A stretch of 64,000 bases of DNA. It comes from Asterias rubens (Eukaryota > Echinodermata > Asteroidea > Forcipulatida > Asteriidae). A program made the position numbers and the translations under genes. Under the pieces are notes generated by a model. That model saw nothing but the letters and a program-made list of their open reading frames with translations, had not been told where the DNA came from and ran no database searches. Of the stretch, positions 12,280-22,780 are shown piece by piece (the stretch's first letter is position 1; each line of letters opens with the position of its first letter). The stretch is from positions 868,001-932,000 of the forward strand of contig NC_047065.1 in assembly GCF_902459465.1 (NCBI RefSeq), written 5' to 3'.

Positions 12280-12500
12280 TGTGGGATTTGAACCCACAAC
12301 TCCTATATTCTAGAGTAGATGTCTTACCACTTGACCAGCAATTCAAATCCCATACATCAGCATCGGGTTCCATACCTTGGATGATTTAGATTGGCTGGGG
12401 TTTGAATCCTACCCAAGTAGTATGCCTATGAATTTGTTTTACAAAAAGACTATGGAAAGCACTGAATGTACTATGCTCAGCACACATCAGTGTATATAGG
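12280..12500. repeat. Composite tRNA-derived SINE fragments
   Basis: Two B-box-like motifs are present: gggatttgaacccacaac (reverse orientation, about 12280) and ggtttgaatcctacc (forward, about 12399). They are followed by the 'aagtagtatgcctatgaat' block that also follows a B box at 51043. Looks like two SINE pieces joined. Confidence 0.55.
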
Positions 12501-12999
12501 GTAAAAATATATATATATAAAAATAGTATATTTTTATCACCACTGCAATGTGAAGTTGTGTTTCTTTCTTAAAGGGTTGTTTCTAACTCAACAAAATAAT
12601 GATAAATCAAAATAATCAAATAGTGATAAAAACATATGTTGGCATGGAAAGACTAAACTAGTGAAAAAAGGAAACACTCAACGCTTAACTCTTTAGATAC
12701 CATAGCGATCACAAATGGCTTGCACCAAAATGCCCATAGCTGCCGCAAACGGCCGCAAAATTTGACCTACTTCCTCTCAAAGCAGAGGGTCAAAGAAAAG
12801 GTATTGAACCAAATTAGCATTTTCCAATTTGTCCATGTTAGCATAGACTCTACAATTCTATAACAAAGCTATGTATATCTGATTCAATAACAAATTTTCC
12901 AGACAATATTCCCCCCAAGTATAAGAGAGCCCCCGCCCCAAAAACTCTATGAATAAGGCGTAGGGTGATGGTTATACAGAAATAATGGTCTCTAAAGGG

Positions 13000-13477
13000 T
13001 TGAAGGCAGTGGACACTATTGGTAATTACTCAAAATAATTATTAGCATAAAACTTTTCTTGGTAACAAGTAATGGGGAGAGGTTGATAGTATAAAACATT
13101 GTAAGAGACGACTCCCTCTGAAGTGACGCAGTTTTCAAGCAAGAAGTAATTTTCCACAAATTTGATTTCGAGACCTCAGATTTAGAACTTGAGGTCTCGA
13201 AATCAAGCATCTGAAAGCACACAACTTCGTGTGACAAGGGTGTTTTTTTCTTTCATAGTTATCTCGCAACTTCGACGACCAATTGAGCTGAAATTTTCCC
13301 AGGTTGGTTTTTTATCCATGTGTTGAGATACACCAAGTGAGAAGATGCTGTTACTTTAGAGGGAGCCGTTTCTCACAATGTTTTATACTATCAACCTCTC
13401 CCCATAACTCGTTACCAAGTAAGGTTTTATGCCGACAATTATTTTGAGTAATTACCAATAGAGTCCACTGCCTTTAA
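13000..13477. mobile_element. Echinoderm-type MITE, 'GGCAGTGGACACTATTGG' family, copy 1 (full length)
   Basis: About 480 bp. Ends aaggcagtggacactattgg and ccaatagagtccactgcctt are inverted repeats. The inverted arms also contain tcaaaataattat, ggttgatagtataaaacatt and an internal tttgatttcgagacctca hairpin. TTGA/TTAA-like bases flank it. Other copies: 39574-39957, 51754-52073, a truncated one at 47449-47600, and a diverged one at 34341-34606. Non-coding. Confidence 0.85.
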
Positions 13478-13810
13478 CACATGAGGCGTAGGGGAAACAC
13501 AAATAACATTGTTTATCCTGCTGCAAATTTAAAATATAAAAGACAAACAGATCAAAAATTTACCTTAGAATTAAAAAAAGGAAGATTCAAGCCCACAATT
13601 TTGTTCTTAAATGTAACAAGGCTTGCCATAATCTCAATGGGCTCACCTTACTTTGAATACAACAATGTAAAAATAAAATTAAAATAAAATTGGAAGTAAA
13701 AAAACCCACACAGCATTTATAACTGAATGTCCTACCTAGGGTTAGACTGGAAGTGCTGCTTTCAATGATGGATGGATTTGCCACGTGAAATATGAACACA
13801 AGAGTAAATG

Positions 13811-13951
13811 GGAGACTTTGGAACGCTAGGTGGCAGCAGACTTACCAGGTAAATGTCCATTGTTAACGTATTTCTGAGCATGCGCACATTACCGAGAACA
13901 ATAGATTTTACCTGGTAAGTCTGCTGCCACCAAGCGTCCCGAAAGTCCCCT
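13811..13951. mobile_element. Foldback MITE, 'GGTGGCAGCAGACTTACCAGG' family, copy 1
   Basis: The left arm ggtggcagcagacttaccag and the right arm ctggtaagtctgctgccacc are inverted, extended by the gggactttcgggacgct-type ends. Arms are about 55 bases with a short loop. A related copy sits at 14120-14250. Confidence 0.8.
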
Positions 13952-14119
13952 ATTGTATGAAAGTTATGCTGGACTTTTCGCCTGTGAAGACATAAGATAC
14001 TTTGGTTGCTCTGTAACACTTGCGAACTATCATTTGAGCATTACTTCATCAGAATAGCACAAGACGACTAAAACTCATTTTGGGGGAAAGGCTGCATCTT
14101 GCAATCTTGAAAAAAAAAA

Positions 14120-14250
14120 GACTTCTCGGGACACTAGGTGGCAGCAGACATAAAAGGTTAAGCCATTGTGCTGAAAAAATGTCTTTGTGTTCTAAACATT
14201 GTCAACAATAGAAATTTACCTGGTAAGTCTGCATCCACCATGGTTCCAAA
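14120..14250. mobile_element. Foldback MITE, 'GGTGGCAGCAGAC' family, copy 2 (diverged)
   Basis: cgggacactaggtggcagca at the left and tttacctggtaagtctgcat...ccatggttcc at the right repeat the ends of the 13811 element with several substitutions. Two copies within 500 bases suggest local reinsertion or an old tandem duplication. Confidence 0.7.
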
Positions 14251-14492
14251 GAGTCACATTGGTTCTGTGCAAGAAGGCTATATTTTAAATGGGTTGTTTT
14301 ATGTGCTCACTGAAAAATTAAAAGGAAGATTCAATCTTGCTGAGGCTGTAATACAAATGTGTGTTTCTAATGTGCTTTTTTGCAGAGGCAAGTTTGCCTC
14401 TTAATGCCCATTAAAGTCATGGAAAACTGAGATAGTACAGTGGTTTTATAATGCAGCAATTCTTGTTGTACTGAAGCAAAGAATTGTTCACT

Positions 14493-17400
14493 TCAGGTTA
14501 CAGCCGATGACCTAAATGGGTCTTCATCTTTATCCATGTGCTCTTCTTTAAAATGTTGATTCAACTGGCAACGAGACTGACCCATGTGACTGCATAACTG
14601 GCATTTCATTGGCTGTTCATCTCGTCGCTGATGCCTGTACATCTTCTTTGGCTCGGCCGTGTGGTAGTCACAGCCCCAACAACACAACACGGTGCGGCCA
14701 GATTCCCGCAGAATCTGGCGGCTACATTCAAGCGTAACATCACCAAATTTGACGATCTGCTCGCTGATGAGTTGGGAGGGGATTGTGACGGGGGTGGGTG
14801 TGGTTACTATCGTTGAAGGAGACGAGACAACTAACTCAAGAGGAAGGTACTTGTCACTAGTGTTTCCCACATTGTACACCCGCGTAGGTGTGGTGTTTGA
14901 GGGGCTAGTGGTAGCCGCTAATGCTGAGGGACAATCACTTCCACTTGATGATATTGTGCTCCCAGGGGTTGCTACTGCTGTTGACGACATAGCTGGACTC
15001 ACTGCATTAACAAGACTACCAACACTGTTTGGCTGTATGGGATTACAACTGGACACAGCACTCACCAGAACACTGGTATCGAGGGGGCTACAAACATTTG
15101 TCATGGTTGATGAGGTAGGTGGACTGGAAAAACTACTGGTTGGTATAATGGGTGTGTGGAGTTGATGTGGAGAGGGGTGTCTTATGCCTTCGTGAAAGAA
15201 TGGGCCAGGGTGCCTTTCTGGGATGTTCTGATGACCACGGTGACCAAATGGTCTCTGGAGGCTGTTGCAAAGGCTCGTCTGTATAGAGGGTTGGTTTCGA
15301 CTCATTGATGGTGACATGAATCCTGGTGGGAATATATGACCAGAGTTGTCATGCATTGGAGGTGAGTGAGCATAGGGTACAGAGCAACAAGTATCCAAAC
15401 GCTCATCAGAGAAACTTCTCGGAAGGGAAGAGCTAAACATTCCTTCGGTCAGGTTTGAGGTTGGTAGATTCCTCAGCGGCGAAGAGAAACGAGGACTGTA
15501 TAAAACGCTATCATGCATGTGGACTTGTCCATAAGATCTTGGAGACATGAGACTGATATCTGGGGGGTGAGGACTCGGAGGTGGCATATAGAGAGAGCGG
15601 TGGATAGGTCCGAATGGAGTTGATACAAACATGTGGTTGACAGTTCCTTGGGGGTTAGGTCCAGTGGACTGCCCATGGTGCGGCGTTGGGGGAGGTGTGC
15701 CATGTAGCTGGTGGGCCACTCCATGCCCCTGCATTGAGTGACCCGGTAGTGCTCCTGGAAGCGGTACGCCATGGAGAGGTGTCATGGATAGATTGGGAAC
15801 AGGAGTAGAACTTCCATACAGAACTGATGGAGGAGGCATTAGTGGCATTGGCAAATGAGACACTGAATCTGTAGAGAGTCTGCTTCCAGGTACAGCATGC
15901 ATGTGGTGAGCAGGATGCTGATGGGGCATGGTGTGCCTTGGCTGCCCCATCACAACATGTTGAGCATCTGTGGATGTCAGTGTATGCCGATCAGCTCCAA
16001 GTTGAGGGTGCACTTCAATCGAACTGATGCACTCCTGGTTTGAAGTGATGACACCACTGCTGGTATGACTCTGTGAGCTAACTACTGAAGCTGGTGTTGA
16101 ACACCTTCGCAACTGAATGCGTGGGGCTCTTGTTCTTTTCTGCAGTGCTTCATTCATGGCATTTCTAGCATTTGCTGAAATATTGCTGTGAAGTGGCACA
16201 GATTGTACAACAACATCAGGGTTCTGAAAATGCTCTCCTGAAGTTGCTGTTGGAATAATTGGACCAGGCTGTTCAAGTTCAGAATTTCTAACACCTGCTA
16301 AATCAGAACTGAGAGTTGCCATTCTCCTTTGCCTCAAGAGGTTAAACTGTGAGACATGACTACTTATCAAATTTTCTGTCTCTCTTTGGTTACGGATGCC
16401 CTCTGGAGGCATACACCAACTTCCCGATTCTGCGGGTCTACCCAGTGATGTATGCATGCCTGGGGCAGCTCTCAAGTGAAGCACATCTCCAATATGATGT
16501 GAATGAGCAGTGCTATCATTCACTGCACTGGCAGAATGGGAACTGCAAACTGTCCCTCCGGAGTAACCAGCTGTTGTGGACAGAGTTGATGTGGCTGTAG
16601 TTGGGAGGCTATTTGAAACTGTGGATGAAGTGCTTACATTCAGTGGAGACATTAACCAAGGGTTTCTCTCAAGAGCTCTTGATCTGAGTATTGCTGTTGC
16701 CAGAATGCCTGCATGATGGGGTACAACTGTTGCCGGTGGTGTGAATAAACTTGGTTCAGCATTTCTCAACGGCAAGGAGTTGGGTTCATTTGGTCTGAGA
16801 ACAGATGCATCAACATTTTGCCTAAGTAGAGCAGGTTCTGGAATAGTCTGTCTAGGAATCACTGAAGGCATTTCGCTGTTTGGCTGATTGAGAACCAGGC
16901 TTCCTATCTGACCATTGGTGTGAGTGGGAGGGTTTCTTTCATGTTCCTCCAGGAGCTGTAGCTGTCTGCGTGCTGGATTCATCACTCTGTCTTCTCTTAA
17001 CGTCTCTCCTATTTCGGACGGAAAGGGCAGTTCTCTCGATCTATCCATTTCAGAGAAGAAAGCTCCCTGCTGTGTCAGTGGGGTTGGTAAGGTAGGTACA
17101 TTCAAGTTGGTAGGACTATTGACAAGGGTTGGAAAGTCTTCGTTTCCGCTGTGTACCGATGTCATTGTATTGTGAGAATATGTCACTGCTGTGCAAGTCC
17201 CAACACTTCGTCTATTGAGAACGGCTGCTCCTTGAGAAGCGTTGACTATGATACCTGGGGGTCTTATAGTATCTTGAGGCTGAATGGAGGATCTTGGAAG
17301 AACACTGTCATGGGGTCGCAGGACAGAGGAGCTTCTATCGGGAAGAGTGAGGGAATTCCTCACTATAACATTGTCACTGGAATTGAAAACTGGTCTTGTG

Positions 17401-20400
17401 ATAATACTAGATGTGATAGTGTTTGGCAACGGCACAAAGTTCGAAGTGGTGATGACACAATTCAAAGATTGCAGAGGACGCTGGGGTTGCATAGGTTTCA
17501 TGACAGATGACGGGGACAACACTGGAGTACTGTCTCCAAGAGACTTGTCCATTGCTTGTTCAAATCCCAAAGGTGAAGGCACAGAGGCATTACTTGTATT
17601 TCTCAGCTGGGGCGGATGCTGATTTGTAGGAACGTGAAATGCTACGGGAGGTGTGGTCGTTGCAGTTGGTACACCTCTCGAACCTGTTGCAAAGTTAGGA
17701 AGGCTTGTAGCCCTTGGTGCCACATGGTCTGTCCTACTCCAACAATCGCTTAAAGCTCTACCCATGTGTTGAATGTTAGTGCTTGTGGTCACACAAGTTG
17801 ACACCAAAGTTTGTCGACTCTGATTCGTTGGCCCACTGTTAACAGGTGCGGTCAAAGGGGAAGCTGCAGTGTCTGGCTTACATGCGGGTCTCCTAGACAA
17901 TTCTGGTGTTCCGGCACCTTTTCTGTTCAAATCACTTACTAGAGGCACAAGATTAACACTGTCATTATTAGTTACATAACCTGGATGTCTAGTGTGTGTA
18001 ATCCTGGAATTTCCTATTAATTCTGATCCAAGGTCACTCTGACCCGCCAAAGCACCGTCACGATTTACCGACGACCCATATTGCACATTCTGTCCTTTAG
18101 CAGACACTCCATCCCCGCTTTGCTTTGGTGTGTATCTACTAACCAATGGACCATGGGCAACTTGAGTTTGATACAAAGGGCCCCTCTCCGTACTTTGATT
18201 GGATCTAGAATCCACTATCACAGTTCTGCCACCACTTTGCTCGCTTGAAGTACTGTGTACAATCACTGGAGGTGCACTGGATGAAATTGGTTGAGTCTTT
18301 TTTCCCTTATTGCGACTTCTTGAGCTACTAGTTCTATGTGGTTTGGTTTTCTTTGGTTGATGGGTTTCTTTTTGTTTATCAAGAGAAGCAGTCGCTCTGG
18401 GACTTTTCAGCATAGCTCTCAATGTCTCATCCAAAGACATATTGTTTGTGTCCAGGGCACTGGTGTTGTCATTGGGGGTCGAAACAGAGTCTTGCGTGTC
18501 ACTTCCAATAGATTCAGGAGTTAATACGTTAGAAACAGCTGTGTTGGGTGAGTAGACTGGGGGCATGGTGGCTATTGTAGTCGCAGCCGTTGATATCTGC
18601 GGGGATGTGATACCAGGAGCCACCACAGTTGGTTGTACGACCTCAGCATGTTGCCCACAATCAAAGATTTGCACTTGGCCATTGGCGATCCCAACACTAG
18701 GCACAGTTATCTGCAGTACTCCAGAACTGGTCAACACAGCTGGGAGATTCAGCCGCACACCTCCATTCAATGAAACAGGAGGAGTGACAGAGGGCTGCAA
18801 CTTCTGGTTCAAAACAGGATTATTAAGCATGGCTCCATCGTACGAGCCTCCATTCATTAAAAGACTGTACTTGTATCTACTAGCTTTAGGCTTCGCTTTA
18901 GTTTTACTGTTAGGACTGGTTATTTTCGGTCCTTTACTTTGTTCACTTCTTGTTGCCGCTTTGGAAGCTCGCCTTTCACTACTTGCCTTACTCGCAGCAA
19001 CCTCGGTAGATGTTTGACAATGAGACGGTGTGCTGATATTGTTAGTGCCGTTTGGCAATAGCTGAACTACTGTCTTATAATGACCAGCAACATCAGTCAG
19101 TGATACCCTAGCTGGAGGGGTCATTACATTCAGGTACTTGCCTTGTGGAAACAAAGTATGGGTCATCGAATACGGAGAAGTGTTCATTGGAATCTTGTCG
19201 CCCTCCCCGGGTGGAGCGCGGGCCAACATTGGCATACTTGGGATCAACTGGACTTTGGGGCTCATAAACATGACAGGTCCATTCTTGCAGCCCCCTTTAG
19301 TCAAATGGTCTGTATAAGTGACATCCTTGATGGGGACAGTGGCTGTGACGACCGACTGATGGTGGTCCGTGGGTTTGGGAGCAATTGGCTTGAACTTCTT
19401 TCTGCAGAGAGTCTCCAGTTTAGGATCAGTGGTACTGTCATCATGTCCTTCTGCTGACTCCAACCTTCGCTTGGCTTTAGGTTGGCTGCATGTGGAAGGG
19501 GTTAACTGACGATCTGTTTTCAAACACATACAAAAATAACCACAATTACAATTCTAGTTCTTTGAAGATAATTTAAAAAAAATTGTCCAAAACAATAGAA
19601 TTGGTATGTTTGCCATTTAGAGCCTATGACGATAAAAACCCAGCTTTATTTGTCATTCAGTCTCTGTTAAACTGTTTGAACAGTATATCACATATAGTTG
19701 CACACAGTTTACCCAAACATTGATTAATACAAATGTGTACAAGGGATTTTCTGGCAAGCAACATCCGCGTGTTGTTCATACAGTAATGTTTACAACATGT
19801 ACTTAGATCTAAACAATACCAAGTACTTTATTGAAAAATAATCAAAACTAAAAATTATTTGTGATCTTAATTTCATACATTAGACAGGGATAAGAACTGT
19901 ATGAAACCCAAGTAGGATTTGAAACTTTGCATCATGGTGGAAGTATGTAGAAATGCATGGTAGAAATAATTCTGCTTTCTCCAGAAGACGATCAGAGCAT
20001 ACTGAGCAAAACAGTGAGTTGAAACTGACGGTTCTTTCAGAAACACCCCAACTAGAACCACCCTAACTCATTTTAGAGACAGTCATTACATGGCATTACC
20101 GCAAACCTTTCCATATTGTACGAAACCTGTAAGCATCACTTCTTACTTCTGCAACAAAGATCTGAAGACGATCAGAGCATACTAATCAAAACATTTGAGT
20201 TATCAGCCACTGGTTCATTTCAGAACCAACACAACTCAAAAGAGATTTTCACATGGTGTTACCGCAAACCACTCTTAATTATACTTCCACCATGCATAGT
20301 TTCAAATCCTACTCAACAATGATCTGTTTGAATTCCTTCCACACACAATTTGACAGTTACAGGATAACTGATACCCATGTGATGGTGGGTCGCTATAATT

Positions 20401-21973
20401 TATTCTTCACCTTTTGATCGTTTATCCTTGGCAGTGTGGTTGGTAGTTGTCTTAGTTTTCTCATGAGGTTCTTTAGTTGTCATCTGACGAGGAGGTGAAT
20501 GGCTTCTGCCACCAATGACTCTTCCTGGTGGCTGGCCAGGTGATTCCTAAAATCAGAAATTCAAATACAAGATAGTTACATTTCAAATTGACAGTTATTG
20601 CAGGGTCTTTTTATAATAATAATAATCATAATAATACCACCATTTATAGCGCCTTTTCCTAAGGTTGCAAAGTGTTCAGAGAATGACAGGAAAAAACAAC
20701 AATGGGAATGCAAACAAAAACCAAGAGGAAAACCACAACTAGGCAAAGCCTACAGTATTAATCAAGAATGTCTCACGAAAAGCAGGTCTCTCTTTGACTA
20801 AACGGTAAACCGCCTCCATGTCAGATTTCCTCAAAGGAATTATTCATCATGTTCTTGCAAACTAGTTGATGTCATTTTCAAGCCTCAGGTGGTGCATTTT
20901 TTTATTTGTGTGGGCAGGCACTGCAAACAGCAGTAAAAAATTATAAACATCTTAAAAGATTGTGCCCTACATGTATTGATTGTGTTGTTGTTTATATTTG
21001 GATTGTTACCGAAAGACTTTCCGCATCCTGCCACCACTTTCTTTAACACTAATTTTTACACAAAAAAAGGAACCTCATTGGAGGTCGAGTAAATGGATTC
21101 GAGTAAATTAGATTAACTTTAAAATAATATGATGATAGTAATACTAATACTATTTTTAATTTTTATTTCATAACGAATGAAAAAGAGGTGGCAGGAATGA
21201 GGATACAGAAACTTTTCTATCCAATCACACTCTTCTTACCCTTCATAATTATATAATAGAGTATAGACATAGTCATACTCGGAAAAGTTTCCGTATGGCG
21301 CCACCACTTTTTCATTCGAAATAAAATAATATAGTATCTAATTTACCTGATTGATATATCCCTTTTTGTAAAAATGAGTGAAAAAGTGGTGGCGCCATAC
21401 GGAAAGTTATCCTAGCAAAATATCAAGAGAGGGCGCTGTTGATCCCACATAAAGGAATAGGCTTGCATGCCTTAGTTGAAGAAACTGCATAGAAACCGCC
21501 CCATATTCCTTCCCACGATTCACAAAGCATTGCGGTTCTGAATCGCGATAAACCTTATGTGGTGAAAAGCAGCAGTCACAGAACGTAACGCTGCACTGCC
21601 CATGCACAGGATGACACACTAAGAGTGCCTGCTGACACCACTGGAGGTAGAACCTCCATGATGACACCGACAGTGACACTGACAGGTGCAGCGAATGCAT
21701 GAATGCATCACCACTGCAGTTGCTGTCTCTGTCGTCGGTCAGTGTGATACAAAGTAGTAAGTTGGGTCCCGCAAACTCAACTTGGGACACAATTAAAACC
21801 CAATTATCTATTTGTTTATACATTATTTTTGCCTAGCTAGTGAATGTACTGATACCTAAGACAATACAATTTTCAACAGAAATAACTTTCAGGTAAGCAT
21901 TAAACGCAGAACACTTTAACAAAACAAAACATTACTTTACGAAAGTAAAACTTACAGAAACATTGGCAGCCAT
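14493..21973 (-). CDS. Large, mostly disordered C2H2 zinc-finger protein, 1724 aa, 3 coding exons
   Basis: Exons, minus strand: 21973-21956 (MAANVS), 20546-20411 (ESPGQPPGRVIGG onward), 19513-14493 (stop). Phases fit: exon 1 ends at a codon boundary, exon 2 leaves one base that joins AT to make D in DRQLTPS. An ATG at 19529 lies inside the intron and is not the start. About 1650 residues are rich in Ser, Thr, Pro, Asn, His and Gln with no folded domain I recognise. Basic patches (PKAKRRLE, SKTKAKPKAS, QPKKTKPHRT) look like nuclear signals. Near the C-terminus (about 1663-1710) is a finger pair: CWGC-x12-H with no second His (an Asp follows HQRR), then CQLC-x12-H-x4-H, a proper C2H2. Probably a nuclear DNA- or protein-binding regulator. 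I cannot name the gene. It diverges from HSF. Confidence 0.8.
19980..20295. repeat. Penelope/LINE-like end repeats, two units
   Basis: Two successive units share agaagacgatcagagcatac, a 'gagttgaaac'-type stretch, 'ttctttcagaa...caac' and 'catggcattaccgcaaacc'. They lie in intron 2 of the zinc-finger gene. The same units recur at 41925-42190, 44695-44835 and elsewhere. The gatc...gaaacgtcgagtt arrangement recalls the terminal parts of Penelope-like elements; that assignment is inference. Confidence 0.5.
20598..20765 (-). repeat. SINE/LINE 3' tail with (ATT)n
   Basis: On the minus strand the sequence ends with GCGCTATAAATGGTGGTATT followed by ATT repeats, the typical 3' end of L2/CR1-mobilised elements. 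Lies in intron 1 of the zinc-finger gene. Confidence 0.5.
21008..21220. mobile_element. MITE, 'GGCGCCACCACTTTTT' family, diverged copy
   Basis: accgaaagactttccgcatc...gccaccacttt at the left and aaagaggtggcaggaatgag at the right are inverted and match the ends of the 7177 and 21279 elements, but with more substitutions and a longer AT-rich core. Confidence 0.6.
21279..21414. mobile_element. MITE, 'GGCGCCACCACTTTTT' family, copy 2
   Basis: Nearly perfect terminal inverted repeats (cggaaaagtttccgtatggc and gccatacggaaagttatcc) with an AT-rich core almost the same as the 7177 copy. In intron 1 of the zinc-finger gene. Confidence 0.8.
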
Positions 21974-22780
21974 CTTGACATATTGAACCTTCGGTCAACA
22001 GAGGGCGTTTTTCTAAATAAATAATCTCATCTGACAGCAACTGAAGAATAACTGAACAAAGTTTACCTCAATATTTAAAGCAATACCCTTCCTTAGTTAT
22101 GCTCGCTCATCCCATTAAACCAAACATTAAAGAGCGAGTATAAGTATACTTGGCTTTCATTCTTTCTTGCGAGCCTGAAAACATGTAATTTTGAGGTGGA
22201 AACTTACACAACATAAACTTGTGTGAAATTGTTTTTTGAGGGCGTCATCTATTTCCTTTTTTTCATTTAATATCCATCCTTTTTGTCTCACCATAGAGTT
22301 AGAAATAAGATAATAAACCTGTGGAGTAAAAACAGTAAACTTTAAAAAAAAATATAAAATTGTAATTGAGTTTTTGATATATACCACGATATTGTTATTA
22401 AAAAAACTTTTTACAAAACACAACACTTGATGATTGAAATGGCCGGAACAAACCATTCACAAAGAAGGGGTTTCTATTAATCTTGAGCGACCAGTTGTTA
22501 ACAAAACCATCCAAAAGGTAATTGTAAAAAAACAACTGAAAAAAAAAACCCGCTTAATTTGTTTGGATTTTTTTAAACAATTATGTTATTACAATATTCA
22601 ACTGTTGTCGAACCGGCATAAAAATAAGATGGCATAATTTAATTAACCCCTATTTCCCGCACCAATTCTAATGACCCATCAACCCATGTCGTCATTTCCA
22701 AGATGGCGCTGAATCAGCGAGGCCTATGTCGATGATTTTGTTCGTGTTCTTCATGTTCTTAGATACAAAATAACGGAATC
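21974..22780. promoter_or_regulatory. Shared upstream gap between zinc-finger gene and HSF
   Basis: About 0.8 kb separates the two divergent start codons. It must hold the 5' UTR and core promoter of at least one gene unless distant upstream exons exist. I see no clear TATA box and no convincing heat shock element (inverted nGAAn triplets). Short conserved-looking stretches 'aagatggc' occur near both starts. Inference only. Confidence 0.35.

Larger units (their letters stand above)
9300..14490. other. Intergenic stretch, no gene recognised
   Basis: Apart from the repeats listed separately, I see only short unconvincing open frames here. None matches a known family or is bounded by paired splice sites. 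The downstream end of the minus-strand zinc-finger transcript presumably extends below 14493 by an unknown length. Confidence 0.6.

Noticed and set aside
14631-19457. Several plus-strand open frames of 60-157 codons across the zinc-finger exon
   Set aside because: They overlap a 5-kb minus-strand coding exon and have no recognisable domain or splice structure; they are antisense shadows.
19513-19529. ATG at 19529 as the start of the zinc-finger protein
   Set aside because: It falls within the intron: TTGAAAACAG is an acceptor at 19514, and two upstream exons join in phase to give a better N-terminus.
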